A stretch of DNA of 58,579 bases from Caballeronia sordidicola (GCF_002220365.1 NZ_MTHB01000301.1:1-58579), one strand, 5' to 3'. Counted from the first letter of the stretch, positions 34,132-42,542 are shown. A program made the numbers and translations. Notes: a model not told the origin generated them from the letters alone.

Positions 34132-34530
34132 ATGGGCTTGGCAACCGTGCTGCTCGATCTCCAGATGAGCGGCCGGCTCAGCTACGACGCCGGGCGCAAC
34201 ACGATGTTCGTGAACTTCGAAGGCATGGCGATCCGCTCGAATGACGATATCGAAAGTGTTCGGCGCGTGCTCGCGGCATTCTGCGATCGCATTGGCCACA
34301 AGGTTTCGCGGATGGTCAACTGCGACGGATTCCGGCTGGACGAGTCGGAGGTCGATGCGTACTTCGAGATGGTCAGGCAGTTGCAACTCAAGTACTACAG
34401 TTCGGCGAATCGCTTTACTACCAGCGCATTCATGCGCATGAAACTCGATGCCGCGTTTGGCGAGTCCGATCCTGCGTCACATGTTTGCGAAACACATGCG
34501 CAAGCAGCGGCCCATGCGCAAAGTCGCTAA
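34132..34530 (+). pseudogene. C-terminal remnant of a propionate/acetate CoA-transferase
   Basis: The open frame MGLATVLLDLQMSGRLSYDA, RNTMFVNFEGMAIRSNDD, VSRMVNCDGFRLDESEVDAY and TTSAFMRMKLDAAF corresponds to the extra C-terminal domain of long burkholderial acyl-CoA:acetate/3-ketoacid CoA-transferases. The two catalytic CoA-transferase domains, about 500 residues, are missing. It begins right at the point where the preceding methyltransferase loses homology, marking one deletion junction. A short product could still be made from the ATG at 34132, but it would lack any catalytic residue. Confidence 0.6.
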
Positions 34531-34575
34531 ATAAGCCGCTAAGTTAGCCGCTAAAGCGCATGTGACCCCCGTTCT

Positions 34576-34884
34576 TTAGCAGACTTGCAGCACATTAATC
34601 ACGCGGCTGGCGAGCAACGCCTTGGTGTTGCGCCCGTAATCAGCCATGTGCGCGGAGGCGCCATGCGCCTTCAATGCATCGGCACTTTCCCAGCGTTCGA
34701 TCACGGCAAACGTGTCATTGCCGAGCGGTGTCTGAATTGCACCGAAGTCGGGTACATCGATAACCGCTTCATAGCTGATGCATCCCTCTTCCGCCAGCAC
34801 CGCCGGACGGTTCTTGTGAAATAAAGCGAGGACGGCGTCGCGTGAACCGGGTAGCGCAGTGATCGTGGCAATGACGTGAATCAT
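34576..34884 (-). CDS. Antibiotic biosynthesis monooxygenase-like (YgiN) protein
   Basis: A 102-residue ferredoxin-like (ABM) fold protein. It reads IHVIATITALPGSRDAVLA, then EEGCISYEAVIDVPDFG, FAVIERWESADALKAHGAS and AHMADY, the standard order for this family. Members act as cofactor-free quinol monooxygenases or heme-handling proteins. The start ATG at 34884 has AAAGGAGA 7-8 nt upstream. The gene looks intact, unlike its neighbours in this part of the island. Confidence 0.85.
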   Translation of the reverse strand: MIHVIATITALPGSRDAVLALFHKNRPAVLAEEGCISYEAVIDVPDFGAIQTPLGNDTFAVIERWESADALKAHGASAHMADYGRNTKALLASRVINVLQVC

Positions 34885-35045
34885 CCGGACATCTCCTTTC
34901 GTGGTTTAGCATGGATTGCCGCTCATAATCATAGCCGCGTCGGGCTGGAGATGCCGCGGGTGCCGCGTCAACGGCATCTGTCGGCCCGGCATTTCGGCAT
35001 CGTCAGCGGCGTGCTGAACATTCCAAAATCCCCCCTCGCGCACCT

Positions 35046-36471
35046 AATGCCGTTCAGTTAAGAGCTGAGCGGCATTTTCATTTTTGTCGCGGGAAGTGGT
35101 TGTAAACGTTGCGCCAAGCTGTTAACTTTTCGGCACGATGCTCTCCGGCCACCTCACTTACCTGATCGAAGCACAAGAGCCTGACGATCTGCGCCGGTTA
35201 GCCGAGCATCTGCCCGACGAGTGGATCGAACGTGTAGTCTGGGCAGCGGGCGCAGCGAGCATCCGGCGGCGGCGCCTGCCGGCTGAACAGGTGGTGTGGC
35301 TGGTAATCGCACTGGCGATGTACCGGCACTGGTCGATCAGCGAGGTGCTCGACAGTCTTGATCTAGCGTTGCCTAACGAGGCCGCACCGTTTGTCAGCAA
35401 GAGCGCGGCGGCGCAGGCGCGTCAGCGCATCGGCGAGGCACCGTTGGCTTGGCTGTTTGAGCAGACAGCACGTGCGTGGACGACGCAGGACGCGGCTCAC
35501 CATGCATTCAAGGGGTTGAGTCTGTGGGCGATGGACAGCACCACGCTGCGCACGCCCGACAGCCCGGCCAACCGTGAGCACTTCGGCGCACAGGGTTACG
35601 CCAGTGGCAAGGTGGCCAGTTATCCGCAAGTGCGCGCAGTGACGCTCACCGCGATTCCAACGCATCCGGTCGCCGATATCAATTTCGGTCGCTATGACAC
35701 CAACGCAATGGTGTACGCCAAGAGCCTGTTGCCACAGATACCGGAAGACTCGCTGACTGTGTTCGACAAGGGCTTTCTGGCCGCCGAGATTCTGTGTGGC
35801 CTGACGATGGGAGCACGCAATCGCCACTTCCTGATTCCAGCCAAATCCACCACCTGCTGGGAAGTGATCGCGGGTACCGCTGACGATGCAACGGTGCGCA
35901 TGCGCGTCTCGCAGCAGGCGCGCAAGAAGTGCTCGGCTTTGTCCGAATTCTGGAATGCGCGGGCGATCCGCACCTTCGACGCACGCGGGCGCGAACGCGT
36001 GCTGCTGACTTCGCTGGGCGAGCGTCGGCGTTTCAAACCCGCCGATATCGTGGCCTGCTACGAGCGTCGCTGGCAGATCGAAACCAGTTTCCGGGAGATC
36101 AAGCAATCGATGCTGGGTTCGGAGTTGACCTTGTGCAGTCGCACGGTCGAAGGGGTGTATCAGGAGATATGGGGTGCGTTGATCGCCTACAACCTGATTC
36201 GCCGTGAGATCGCCAGCGCCGCATGGGAAGCCAACCTCGAACCGACTATCAGCTTCGTGCGAGCCCTTCATACGATCCACCACGAAATGATGTGGGCCGC
36301 CGTTACTCCGGCCTATGCAAAATTGCCGGCGTGCCTTCAGCGGCTGCGTGAACGGCTCAAGGCTTTACCCAACGGAAAACGACCCGGTCGCGCATGCGAG
36401 CGGGTCGTCAAATCCCGACCTAAACGTTACACCGTTCGATACCTTAAGCAGGACCTTAACTGAACGGCATT
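35046..36471. mobile_element. IS4-family insertion sequence
   Basis: A 1426-bp element bounded by perfect 17-bp inverted repeats (AATGCCGTTCAGTTAAG at 35046-35062 and its complement at 36455-36471) and carrying one transposase gene. An internal hairpin follows the left repeat (GCCGTTCAG ... CTGAGCGGC). Flanks (TCGCGCACCT before, CCCCTCAAAG after) are not a clean target duplication. It sits between the YgiN gene and the sodB-proximal transposon end. Confidence 0.85.
35138..36463 (+). CDS. IS4-family transposase
   Basis: A 441-residue DDE transposase of the IS4 family. An N-terminal IS4 domain (EWIERVVWAAGAASIRRRRL) is followed by catalytic Asp in LWAMDSTTLRTPD, a second Asp in LTVFDKGFLAA, and the family YREK signature as YERRWQIETSFREIK. 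The frame is intact and ends 8 bp inside the right inverted repeat, so the element may still be active. Confidence 0.9.
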   Translation: MLSGHLTYLIEAQEPDDLRRLAEHLPDEWIERVVWAAGAASIRRRRLPAEQVVWLVIALAMYRHWSISEVLDSLDLALPNEAAPFVSKSAAAQARQRIGEAPLAWLFEQTARAWTTQDAAHHAFKGLSLWAMDSTTLRTPDSPANREHFGAQGYASGKVASYPQVRAVTLTAIPTHPVADINFGRYDTNAMVYAKSLLPQIPEDSLTVFDKGFLAAEILCGLTMGARNRHFLIPAKSTTCWEVIAGTADDATVRMRVSQQARKKCSALSEFWNARAIRTFDARGRERVLLTSLGERRRFKPADIVACYERRWQIETSFREIKQSMLGSELTLCSRTVEGVYQEIWGALIAYNLIRREIASAAWEANLEPTISFVRALHTIHHEMMWAAVTPAYAKLPACLQRLRERLKALPNGKRPGRACERVVKSRPKRYTVRYLKQDLN

Positions 36472-36504
36472 CCCCTCAAAGCGAGGGCTGTCATTTTGAC
36501 TACC

Positions 36505-36583
36505 GTTTCTAAGCTTTATTGCGACATGCAGTCTGGATTTTCCAAACTTTATTGCACTTTCCAAACTATTTTTTCACGCTACA
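36505..36583. mobile_element. Tn7-like transposon end next to sodB (right-type)
   Basis: Read on the minus strand from 36583: TGTAGCGT, then GAAAAAATAGTTTGGAAAG (a degenerate site), CAATAAAGTTTGGAAAA, and 33 bp further in CAATAAAGCTTAGAAAC. Site spacing is the same as in the end at 20482-20559, and both are preceded inside by a GAGGGCTKTCATTT word. The terminal base is 7 bp from the TAA of sodB. Confidence 0.7.
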
Positions 36584-36590
36584 AGAAACC

Positions 36591-37172
36591 TTAAGCGCCG
36601 AAATTCTTCGACGCAAAGTCCCAGTTCGCAATGTTCCAGAACGCTTCAATGAACTTCGGGCGCGCATTGCGATAGTCGATGTAATACGCGTGTTCCCACA
36701 CGTCGATGGTCAGCAGCGCCTTCGCGTCGGTGGTCAGCGGCGTAGCGGCATTGCTCGTCGAGACGATGTCGAGCGAACCGTCCGTCTTCTTCACGAGCCA
36801 CGTCCAGCCCGAACCGAACGTGCCGGTTGCGACCTTCGCGAACTCTTCCTTGAACTTGTCGAACGAGCCGTACTTGGCGTTGATTGCGTCGCCGAGTGCG
36901 CCGGCCGGAGCGCCGCCACCCTTGGGCGACAGGCTGTTCCAGAAGAACGTGTGGTTCCAGATCTGGGCTGCGTTATTGAACACGCCACCCGATGCCTTCT
37001 TGACGATTTCTTCAAGCGGCAGGTTTTCGAATTCGGTACCGGGGATCAGCTTGTTCAGGTTCGTCACATAGGTCTGGTGATGCTTGCCATAGTGATACTC
37101 AAGCGTTTCTTCCGACATGTTCGGAACAAGCGCGTTCTTGTCGAACGGCAACGGCGGGAGGGTATGTTCCAT
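36591..37172 (-). CDS. sodB: Superoxide dismutase [Fe]
   Basis: A 193-residue iron superoxide dismutase converting superoxide to peroxide and oxygen in the cytoplasm. Metal ligands are visible as His in EYHYGKHHQTYV, His in QIWNHTFFWNS, and Asp/His in DVWEHAYYIDYRN. GGGAPAG and FGSGWTWLV are typical of the Fe form. The start ATG at 37172 follows a GGAAG stretch. Its stop codon is 7 bp from the end of the Tn7-like island, leaving the gene intact. It follows xseA on the same strand. Confidence 0.97.
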   Translation of the reverse strand: MEHTLPPLPFDKNALVPNMSEETLEYHYGKHHQTYVTNLNKLIPGTEFENLPLEEIVKKASGGVFNNAAQIWNHTFFWNSLSPKGGGAPAGALGDAINAKYGSFDKFKEEFAKVATGTFGSGWTWLVKKTDGSLDIVSTSNAATPLTTDAKALLTIDVWEHAYYIDYRNARPKFIEAFWNIANWDFASKNFGA

Positions 37173-37253
37173 GGTGCGAGCTTCCTTCTATGATGATTAT
37201 GGGGGACGTGAGGAGTGAAGCAATGGAGCACTCGATTGTAGGCGAGTTGGGAT

Positions 37254-37279
37254 AACCCCGCAAATTGCGGGTTTTTATG
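37254..37279 (+). terminator. Weak hairpin with T-run between xseA and sodB
   Basis: CCCGC AAATT GCGGG followed by TTTTT on the plus strand. Both flanking genes read on the minus strand, so on that strand it would be a hairpin without a T-tail. It may stop antisense transcription. The rest of 37173-37447 shows no gene and should contain the sodB promoter. Confidence 0.4.
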
Positions 37280-37447
37280 AGCAGTATCGATTACGAAGCT
37301 TTAACAGCGGCGTAAAAAATGCTCGAACGTTCCTTCTAAGCCGTCAAAAATACGGGCTTTCAAGCACCCGCGTTTGTCTTGTAAACATCCTGACGAACAT
37401 CGCATGAACGCGGCGGCGTTTTCTTTCGATACACACCGCCGCCAGCG

Positions 37448-38836
37448 TCAGAATTCATCGGAGAGCCGGGGCTGGATATCGGCCAGCACGATATCCGCCG
37501 ATCCTTCCGCCAGATGCACGGTCAACGGCCGTTTTGGCTTCAACGCGTCCGGCGCGCGCACGGCGCGTCCGGATTGCGTATCGATCAAAGCCGCGTAGCC
37601 GCGCTCAAGCGTGCGTTGCGGGCTCAACACCTGCAATCTCGCCGATAACTCCGACACCCGGGCCGACGCCCGTTCATGCCGGCGCCCTTGCGAAACACTC
37701 AGGCGTTGTGCAAGACGCATCAGATGTTCCCGCTCAGCGACGAGATCGGGACGCCAGCGTTGCCAGCGCATTTGCACAAGCGCAAAACGGGCGCGGGCAT
37801 CGCGGACCGGGCGCGCACCGGCCGACGCCAGCCGCACTGCCAGTTGCCGCAAGTGCGTGCGCTGACGTTCCAGCCGTTCGGCCGGACTGACCAGCCGGCG
37901 CGCCAGCCAGTCGACTTGCTGCGCGCGCCGTTCCATCATCCTGCCGAAACCACGCGCCAGCGCCGCATGCCGGTGATCGAGATCGCGCAGCAACAACACG
38001 CGCTGCGGACTGACAAGTTCGGCGGCGGCCGTCGGCGTGGGCGCGCGGACATCGGCGGCGAAATCCGCGATGGTGAAATCCGTCTCATGGCCCACGCCGC
38101 TGACAACCGGCATCGCACTTTCGGCTATCGCGCGAGCAAGCACTTCCTCGTTGAATGCCCACAGATCTTCGATCGAACCGCCCCCCCGACACACGATCAA
38201 CACATCGACCTCGCGACGCGCGCTGGCCTGATCGACCATCGCTGCGAGCTTCGCGGCCACGCCCGCGCCCTGCACCGGCGCCGGATACACGATCACCGGC
38301 ACGTGCGGCGCACGCCGCGAGAGCGTGGTGAGGACGTCGCGCAACGCCGCAGCTTGCAGCGACGTCACAATACCGATCGCGCGCGGATGCTGCGGCAGCG
38401 CACGCTTGCGCTCAGCCGCGAACAGTCCCTCGGCCTCGAGTTTTGCCTTCAGCTTCAAAAAGGCTTCGTACAACCGACCTTGGCCCGTCCGGCGCACCGC
38501 TTCCACGCCGAGTTGCAACTCGCCGCGTGGTTCGTACATGGTGACGAGCCCGCGAACCTCGATCCGGTCGCCTTCGCGCGGCGTGAACTCGGCGTACTGC
38601 GCGCGGCCGCGGAACATCACGCAGCGCATCTGTGCCTGCGCGTCCTTGATCGAAAAGTACCAGTGACCGCTCGCCGCTTTCGTAAAATTCGATACTTCAC
38701 CCGATACCCAGACCAGCGGGAACGAGCGTTCGAGCATCGACCCGATCGCCCGGTTCAGCGCCGAAACGGGGATGACGGCATCGGCGCTGCCGGATGCACC
38801 GGCTGAACCGGATGAAGCGAAAGGGTCGGAGCTCAT
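37448..38836 (-). CDS. xseA: Exodeoxyribonuclease VII large subunit
   Basis: A 462-residue large subunit of the single-strand exonuclease used in repair and recombination. An N-terminal OB fold (about 20-115; SGHWYFSIKDAQAQMRCVMF) is followed by the catalytic domain (PQHPRAIGIVTSLQAAALRD, VLIVCRGGGSIEDLWAFNEE, SGVGHETDFTIADFAADVRA PTPTAAAEL). A long Arg-rich coiled coil binds the small subunits, and the C-terminal ERGYAAL ends the protein. ATG at 38836 (MSSDPFASSG) is preferred over the longer frame from 38899. xseB is not in the window. Confidence 0.95.
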   Translation of the reverse strand: MSSDPFASSGSAGASGSADAVIPVSALNRAIGSMLERSFPLVWVSGEVSNFTKAASGHWYFSIKDAQAQMRCVMFRGRAQYAEFTPREGDRIEVRGLVTMYEPRGELQLGVEAVRRTGQGRLYEAFLKLKAKLEAEGLFAAERKRALPQHPRAIGIVTSLQAAALRDVLTTLSRRAPHVPVIVYPAPVQGAGVAAKLAAMVDQASARREVDVLIVCRGGGSIEDLWAFNEEVLARAIAESAMPVVSGVGHETDFTIADFAADVRAPTPTAAAELVSPQRVLLLRDLDHRHAALARGFGRMMERRAQQVDWLARRLVSPAERLERQRTHLRQLAVRLASAGARPVRDARARFALVQMRWQRWRPDLVAEREHLMRLAQRLSVSQGRRHERASARVSELSARLQVLSPQRTLERGYAALIDTQSGRAVRAPDALKPKRPLTVHLAEGSADIVLADIQPRLSDEF

Positions 38837-39526
38837 CGAAGAAAATGGGGGTCGGTTGAAGTTGAAAACGAGACTGAAAATACGCTCGCCTGAAGGCAAA
38901 CAAGGGCCATTCCGGCAACGCTGAACGGCCTATGAACAAGGCACGGACGATAGACCATTCCGCGTCCGAAGTGTAGCAAGTGTCCACAATGCACAAGTTA
39001 CCGGAAGCTAACGGAAACCCTCGTGAAGCCTAGATGAATATCGTTTAAGTCATTGTTTTTATTGTGCTTTATGTCTCAAAATAATGACAAGACCGATGCA
39101 AGGCTTTTCTGAAGCCGATTTCGGGCGCCTGAAGCCCAAGTTGTTCACAGAGTTATCCACAGGCGCGGTGTGTCAAAAATGGAGCATGGACTCTACCCGT
39201 TTACCGTTCGCGTCCAAAGCTGTTTCGATGCCCGGCCGAATGGTCCGGTTTGCCCTTCGACTGGCGCCTCCGGCAACGCCGCGCTAGAGTGCCGGGTTCA
39301 AGGGCCAGCGTGACAATTGCCCAGCGTCGCCTAGCGACCGCTTACCATCTGCTTACCATTCGCTCATTCTGGAGATCCGTCCTGATGCAAAGGTGCCGGC
39401 CGTTAACACGAACATTGCCCATCCCCTCGCCGCTACACCGCCCTACGTTGCTGTCGTCCCAAGCGCATGCATCGTTCGCTCCTGAAGGTCCTGAAGCCAC
39501 TGAAGCCACTGATAACAAGGCGCGCC
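38837..39526. other. 690 bp intergenic region with DnaA-box-like pair
   Basis: No gene is convincing; a 67-codon frame at 39084 has poor composition. An AT-rich tract lies at 39040-39090. TTGTTCACA (39141-39149) and a perfect DnaA box TTATCCACA (39153-39161) follow in the same orientation. A short direct repeat (CTGAAGCCA twice) precedes lpxK. As I recall, exbB/exbD-like genes often occupy this spot in relatives; they are absent here. Confidence 0.5.
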
Positions 39527-40543
39527 ATGTCTGACTTCAAGCCGCCGATCGAAAACTTCCTCGCCCGTGAGTGGCGCAAGCGCGGCTGGGTCGCGTGGTC
39601 GCTCACGCCGTTCGCGTGCGTGTTCGGCCTGATCGCAGCCATTCGCCGCGCCTTCTTCGCGCTCGGCTGGATCAAGCAGGTGAACGTGGGCGTGCCGGTC
39701 GTCGTGGTCGGCAACGTGACCGTGGGCGGCACCGGCAAGACGCCGACGGTCATCGCGCTCGTCGAAGCGCTGCGCGCCGCCGGCTTTCAGCCGGGCGTCG
39801 TCTCGCGCGGTTACGGTGCGAAGATCCATGAAGCCACACGGGTCACGCCCGACAGCCAACCTGCCGATGTGGGCGATGAACCCCTGCTGATCGCCCGCCG
39901 CACGCACGCGCCAGTGATGGTGTCGCCGGATCGGGTCGCGGCGGCGCGCGCGTTGTTGAAGCAGAATCCATCGGTGGATGTGATCGTCAGCGACGACGGC
40001 CTGCAGCATTACCGCCTCGCGCGCGCGTTCGAACTCGTGGTCTTCGACGACCGTCTGGGCGGCAACGGTTTCCTGCTGCCGGCGGGACCGCTGCGTGAGC
40101 CGATGTCGCGGCACCGCGACGCCACGCTCATCAACAGCCCGTACGAGCGCACGTTGCCGCCGTGGCCGAACACCTTCTCGCTGGACCTGGCCACCGGCGA
40201 GGCCTGGCGCCTCGACGACCCCGCCGTGCGCCGTCCGCTCAGCGCGTTCAAGGGCGAACGGATCGCGGCAGCAGCGGGCATCGGCTCGCCGGAACGGTTC
40301 TTCGCGTCGCTGCGCGCGGCCGGCCTCGTGCCGGCCACGCGCGCGTTTCCGGATCACTACGATTATCGCGACAATCCCTTCGCCGGCATCGACGCCGATT
40401 CGATCCTGATCACCGAGAAGGATGCAGTAAAATTCGGGGCCTGGCGTGACGCGCGCATCTGGGTGGTTCCAGTCGAAGCCGTGCTCAGCCCCCGCCTCAT
40501 CGCATTAGTTGTGGAGAAACTCCGTGGACGCACGCCTGCTTGA
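39527..40543 (+). CDS. lpxK: Tetraacyldisaccharide 4'-kinase
   Basis: A 338-residue inner-membrane-associated kinase that phosphorylates the 4' position of the lipid A disaccharide. An N-terminal hydrophobic anchor (SLTPFACVFGLIAAIRRAFF) is followed by the P-loop GNVTVGGTGKTP, the Asp-rich motif IVSDDGLQHYRLAR, and DHYDYRDNPF near the C-terminus. ATG at 39527 (MSDFKPPIEN) is preferred over 39467. It overlaps the next gene by 20 bp and heads the lpxK-ycaR-kdsB transcription unit. Confidence 0.95.
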   Translation: MSDFKPPIENFLAREWRKRGWVAWSLTPFACVFGLIAAIRRAFFALGWIKQVNVGVPVVVVGNVTVGGTGKTPTVIALVEALRAAGFQPGVVSRGYGAKIHEATRVTPDSQPADVGDEPLLIARRTHAPVMVSPDRVAAARALLKQNPSVDVIVSDDGLQHYRLARAFELVVFDDRLGGNGFLLPAGPLREPMSRHRDATLINSPYERTLPPWPNTFSLDLATGEAWRLDDPAVRRPLSAFKGERIAAAAGIGSPERFFASLRAAGLVPATRAFPDHYDYRDNPFAGIDADSILITEKDAVKFGAWRDARIWVVPVEAVLSPRLIALVVEKLRGRTPA

Positions 40544-40730
40544 AATCCTTGTCTGCCCTATTTGCAAGACCCAGCTCACGTATGACCGCGCGGCGCAGGA
40601 ACTCATCTGCAACGTCGACAAACTCGCTTACCCCATCCGCGACGGCATTCCGATCATGCTGCCCGACGAAGCCCGCCAGACCGTGGAAGGCACGCCCGTC
40701 GAGCCGTTGAACCCTGCCGGCGGGAATTGA
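40524..40730 (+). CDS. ycaR: Trm112-like zinc-ribbon protein
   Basis: A 68-residue protein of the Trm112/UPF0434 family, reading ARLLEILVCPICKTQLTYD, then NVDKLAYPIRDGIPIMLPDE. One CxxC pair remains. Start is GTG at 40524, with GGAG 9 nt upstream, inside the 3' end of lpxK. It is always placed between lpxK and kdsB in these bacteria and may stabilise a methyltransferase or another partner. Function in bacteria is uncertain. Confidence 0.9.
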   Translation: MDARLLEILVCPICKTQLTYDRAAQELICNVDKLAYPIRDGIPIMLPDEARQTVEGTPVEPLNPAGGN

Positions 40731-40737
40731 GGGTTTT

Positions 40738-41547
40738 ATGAACGCACACGCTCCGGTCGCGCCGCCCTTCATCGCAGTCGTGCCCGCGCGGCTCGCGTCC
40801 ACGCGGCTGCCGGACAAGCCGCTGGCGGATATCGGCGGTAAGCCGATGGTCGTGCGCGTCGCCGAGCGCGCGCGTTTATCGGGCGCGCTGCAGGTGCTGA
40901 TCGCGACCGATTCGCAGCGTGTGGTCGAAGTCGCGCGGGAACATGGTTTCGAGGCGCTGCTCACCCGCGCCGATCATCCGAACGGTACGGACCGGCTCGC
41001 CGAAGTGGCAACGCATTTCGGCTGGAGCGACGACACCATCGTGGTCAATGTGCAAGGCGACGAGCCCTTGATCGACCCGGCGCTCGTGCGCAACGTGGCC
41101 GCGCATCTCGCGGCGCATCCATCGTGCGCGATCGCGACCGCGGCGCATCCTATCCACGATCCGGCCGATGTCTTCAATCCCAACGTAGTGAAAGTCGTGC
41201 TGGATTCGAAGAGCGTCGCGCTGTATTTTTCGCGCGCACCGATCCCGTGGTCGCGGGACGCGTGGCAGAAGGACTGGCCAGATGTAGCCGCGCTTGCTGC
41301 GCGTCCGTCCGTTCCCGCCAATGTGTTGCGCCATATCGGCCTGTATGCGTATCGCGCGAAGTTCCTGCGGGTTTATCCCACGCTGTCCATGGCGCCGATC
41401 GAAGAAGCCGAGGCGCTCGAGCAACTGCGCGCGCTCTGGCACGGCGAGCGCATCGCGGTGCTGACGACGAACGACGCGCCGCCACCGGGTGTCGATACCC
41501 CCAATGATCTGGCTCGCGTCCGCGCGCTGTTTGGCGCGTCGGCATAA
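40738..41547 (+). CDS. kdsB: 3-deoxy-manno-octulosonate cytidylyltransferase
   Basis: A 269-residue enzyme that activates Kdo with CTP to CMP-Kdo for lipopolysaccharide inner-core synthesis. Signature parts are VVPARLASTRLPDKPLADIG (nucleotide binding), ATDSQRV, NPNGTDRLAEV-like HPNGTDRLAEVATHFG, NVQGDEPLIDP (metal-binding Asp) and HIGLYAYRAKFL. It follows ycaR by 7 bp on the same transcript. Confidence 0.96.
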   Translation: MNAHAPVAPPFIAVVPARLASTRLPDKPLADIGGKPMVVRVAERARLSGALQVLIATDSQRVVEVAREHGFEALLTRADHPNGTDRLAEVATHFGWSDDTIVVNVQGDEPLIDPALVRNVAAHLAAHPSCAIATAAHPIHDPADVFNPNVVKVVLDSKSVALYFSRAPIPWSRDAWQKDWPDVAALAARPSVPANVLRHIGLYAYRAKFLRVYPTLSMAPIEEAEALEQLRALWHGERIAVLTTNDAPPPGVDTPNDLARVRALFGASA

Positions 41548-41879
41548 CCGCGAAATCGGCTCGTTTTCATCGCGTCCTAGCGCGGCATCCCCTTTCCGAT
41601 CAACTCGCGTTAACCCCCGCTGCGCGCGACTTACCGGGCTTTCCAGCCTCGGATTCGAGCCGCCATCGTAACGATGCATGGCATAATCGGTCGGTAGCGC
41701 GAGCCTTCCGGTCAGCGCCAACGCTCCTGAGCGCCCGTGTCCGACTGGTGCCGCGCCGTCTCCCGAATTCGGCTCGTCGCGCCTCGTTTGCGGCTTCAAC
41801 CGAGCAATGTGCCACAGCGACCGGATGCAAGAATAAGCCTCGCAGCGCAGCGGTTTCTATTCGATTCGGAGATATCACC
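41548..41879. other. Intergenic region before adk
   Basis: 332 bp. No gene seen. It likely contains the adk promoter and leader; the ribosome-binding region just before the ATG is GGAGATATCACC. Confidence 0.5.
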
Positions 41880-42542
41880 ATGCGTTTGATCCTGTTGGGC
41901 GCCCCCGGCGCCGGCAAGGGCACCCAGGCCACTTTCATCAAGGAAAAGTTCGGCATCCCGCAGATCTCGACGGGCGATATGCTGCGCGCCGCCGTGAAAG
42001 CGGGTTCGCCGCTCGGCGTGGAAGCCAAGCGCTTCATGGATGCCGGCGAACTCGTGCCGGACACGCTCATCATCAACCTCGTGAAAGAACGCCTGCAGGA
42101 ACCGGACTGCACGAACGGTTATCTCTTCGACGGTTTCCCGCGCACGCTTCCCCAGGCCGACGCCATGAAGCAAGCCGGCGTTGCTATCGACTACGTGCTT
42201 GAGATCGACGTGCCGTTCGAGGACATCATCGTGCGCATGAGCGGTCGTCGCGTGCATGCGGCATCCGGTCGTACGTATCACATCAAGTTCAATCCGCCGA
42301 AGCAGGAAGGCAAGGATGACGTCACCGGCGAGCCGCTGATCCAGCGCGACGACGACAAGGAAGAGACCGTGAAGAAGCGGCTCGACGTGTATGTCGCGCA
42401 GACCAAGCCGTTGATCGAGTACTACAACACGTGGTCCAAGCATGGCGACAACAATGGCCTGAAGGCGCCGGAGTATCGACGTATTTCGGGTCTTGGTACT
42501 GTCGATGAAATCCGCACGCGCGTATTCGATGCATTGACCTGA
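41880..42542 (+). CDS. adk: Adenylate kinase
   Basis: A 220-residue long-form adenylate kinase, interconverting ATP + AMP and 2 ADP. The P-loop is GAPGAGKGTQ (residues 7-16), the AMP site is ISTGDMLRAA, and DGFPRTLPQADAM follows. The LID is of the non-zinc type (GRRVHAASGRTYHIKFNPPK). GGAG stands 8 nt before the ATG at 41880. A strong terminator follows. Confidence 0.97.
   Translation: MRLILLGAPGAGKGTQATFIKEKFGIPQISTGDMLRAAVKAGSPLGVEAKRFMDAGELVPDTLIINLVKERLQEPDCTNGYLFDGFPRTLPQADAMKQAGVAIDYVLEIDVPFEDIIVRMSGRRVHAASGRTYHIKFNPPKQEGKDDVTGEPLIQRDDDKEETVKKRLDVYVAQTKPLIEYYNTWSKHGDNNGLKAPEYRRISGLGTVDEIRTRVFDALT

Larger units (their letters stand above)
20571..36583. mobile_element. Putative 16 kb Tn7-like island inserted after sodB
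   Basis: The segment between the left-type end at 20571 and the right-type end at 36583 would be one 16,013-bp element. Its right end stops 7 bp past the sodB stop codon, as Tn7 stops shortly past glmS. No tnsA, tnsB, tnsC or target-selector gene is recognisable inside, so it is either non-autonomous or has lost its transposition genes. The five bases next to the two ends (CTCAA and AGAAA) do not match, so a target duplication cannot be shown. Cargo: two LysR-controlled gene groups, several pseudogenes and one IS4-family element. Confidence 0.55.

Noticed and set aside
20571..36583. 5-bp target duplication at the island ends
   Set aside because: CTCAA and AGAAA flank the two ends; they do not match, so no duplication is claimed.
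37676..38806. Long plus-strand frame opposite xseA
   Set aside because: Antisense of a well-conserved gene; composition typical of GC-rich shadows.
39049..39090. Possible fourth Tn7-like end (AATAAA and inverted GTCATT/AATGAC)
   Set aside because: The eight-base terminus plus spaced TnsB-like sites are not in the right order; similarity is limited to AT-rich words.
39084..39287. 67-codon frame upstream of lpxK
   Set aside because: No ribosome-binding site, no family resemblance, overlaps DnaA-box-like sequences.
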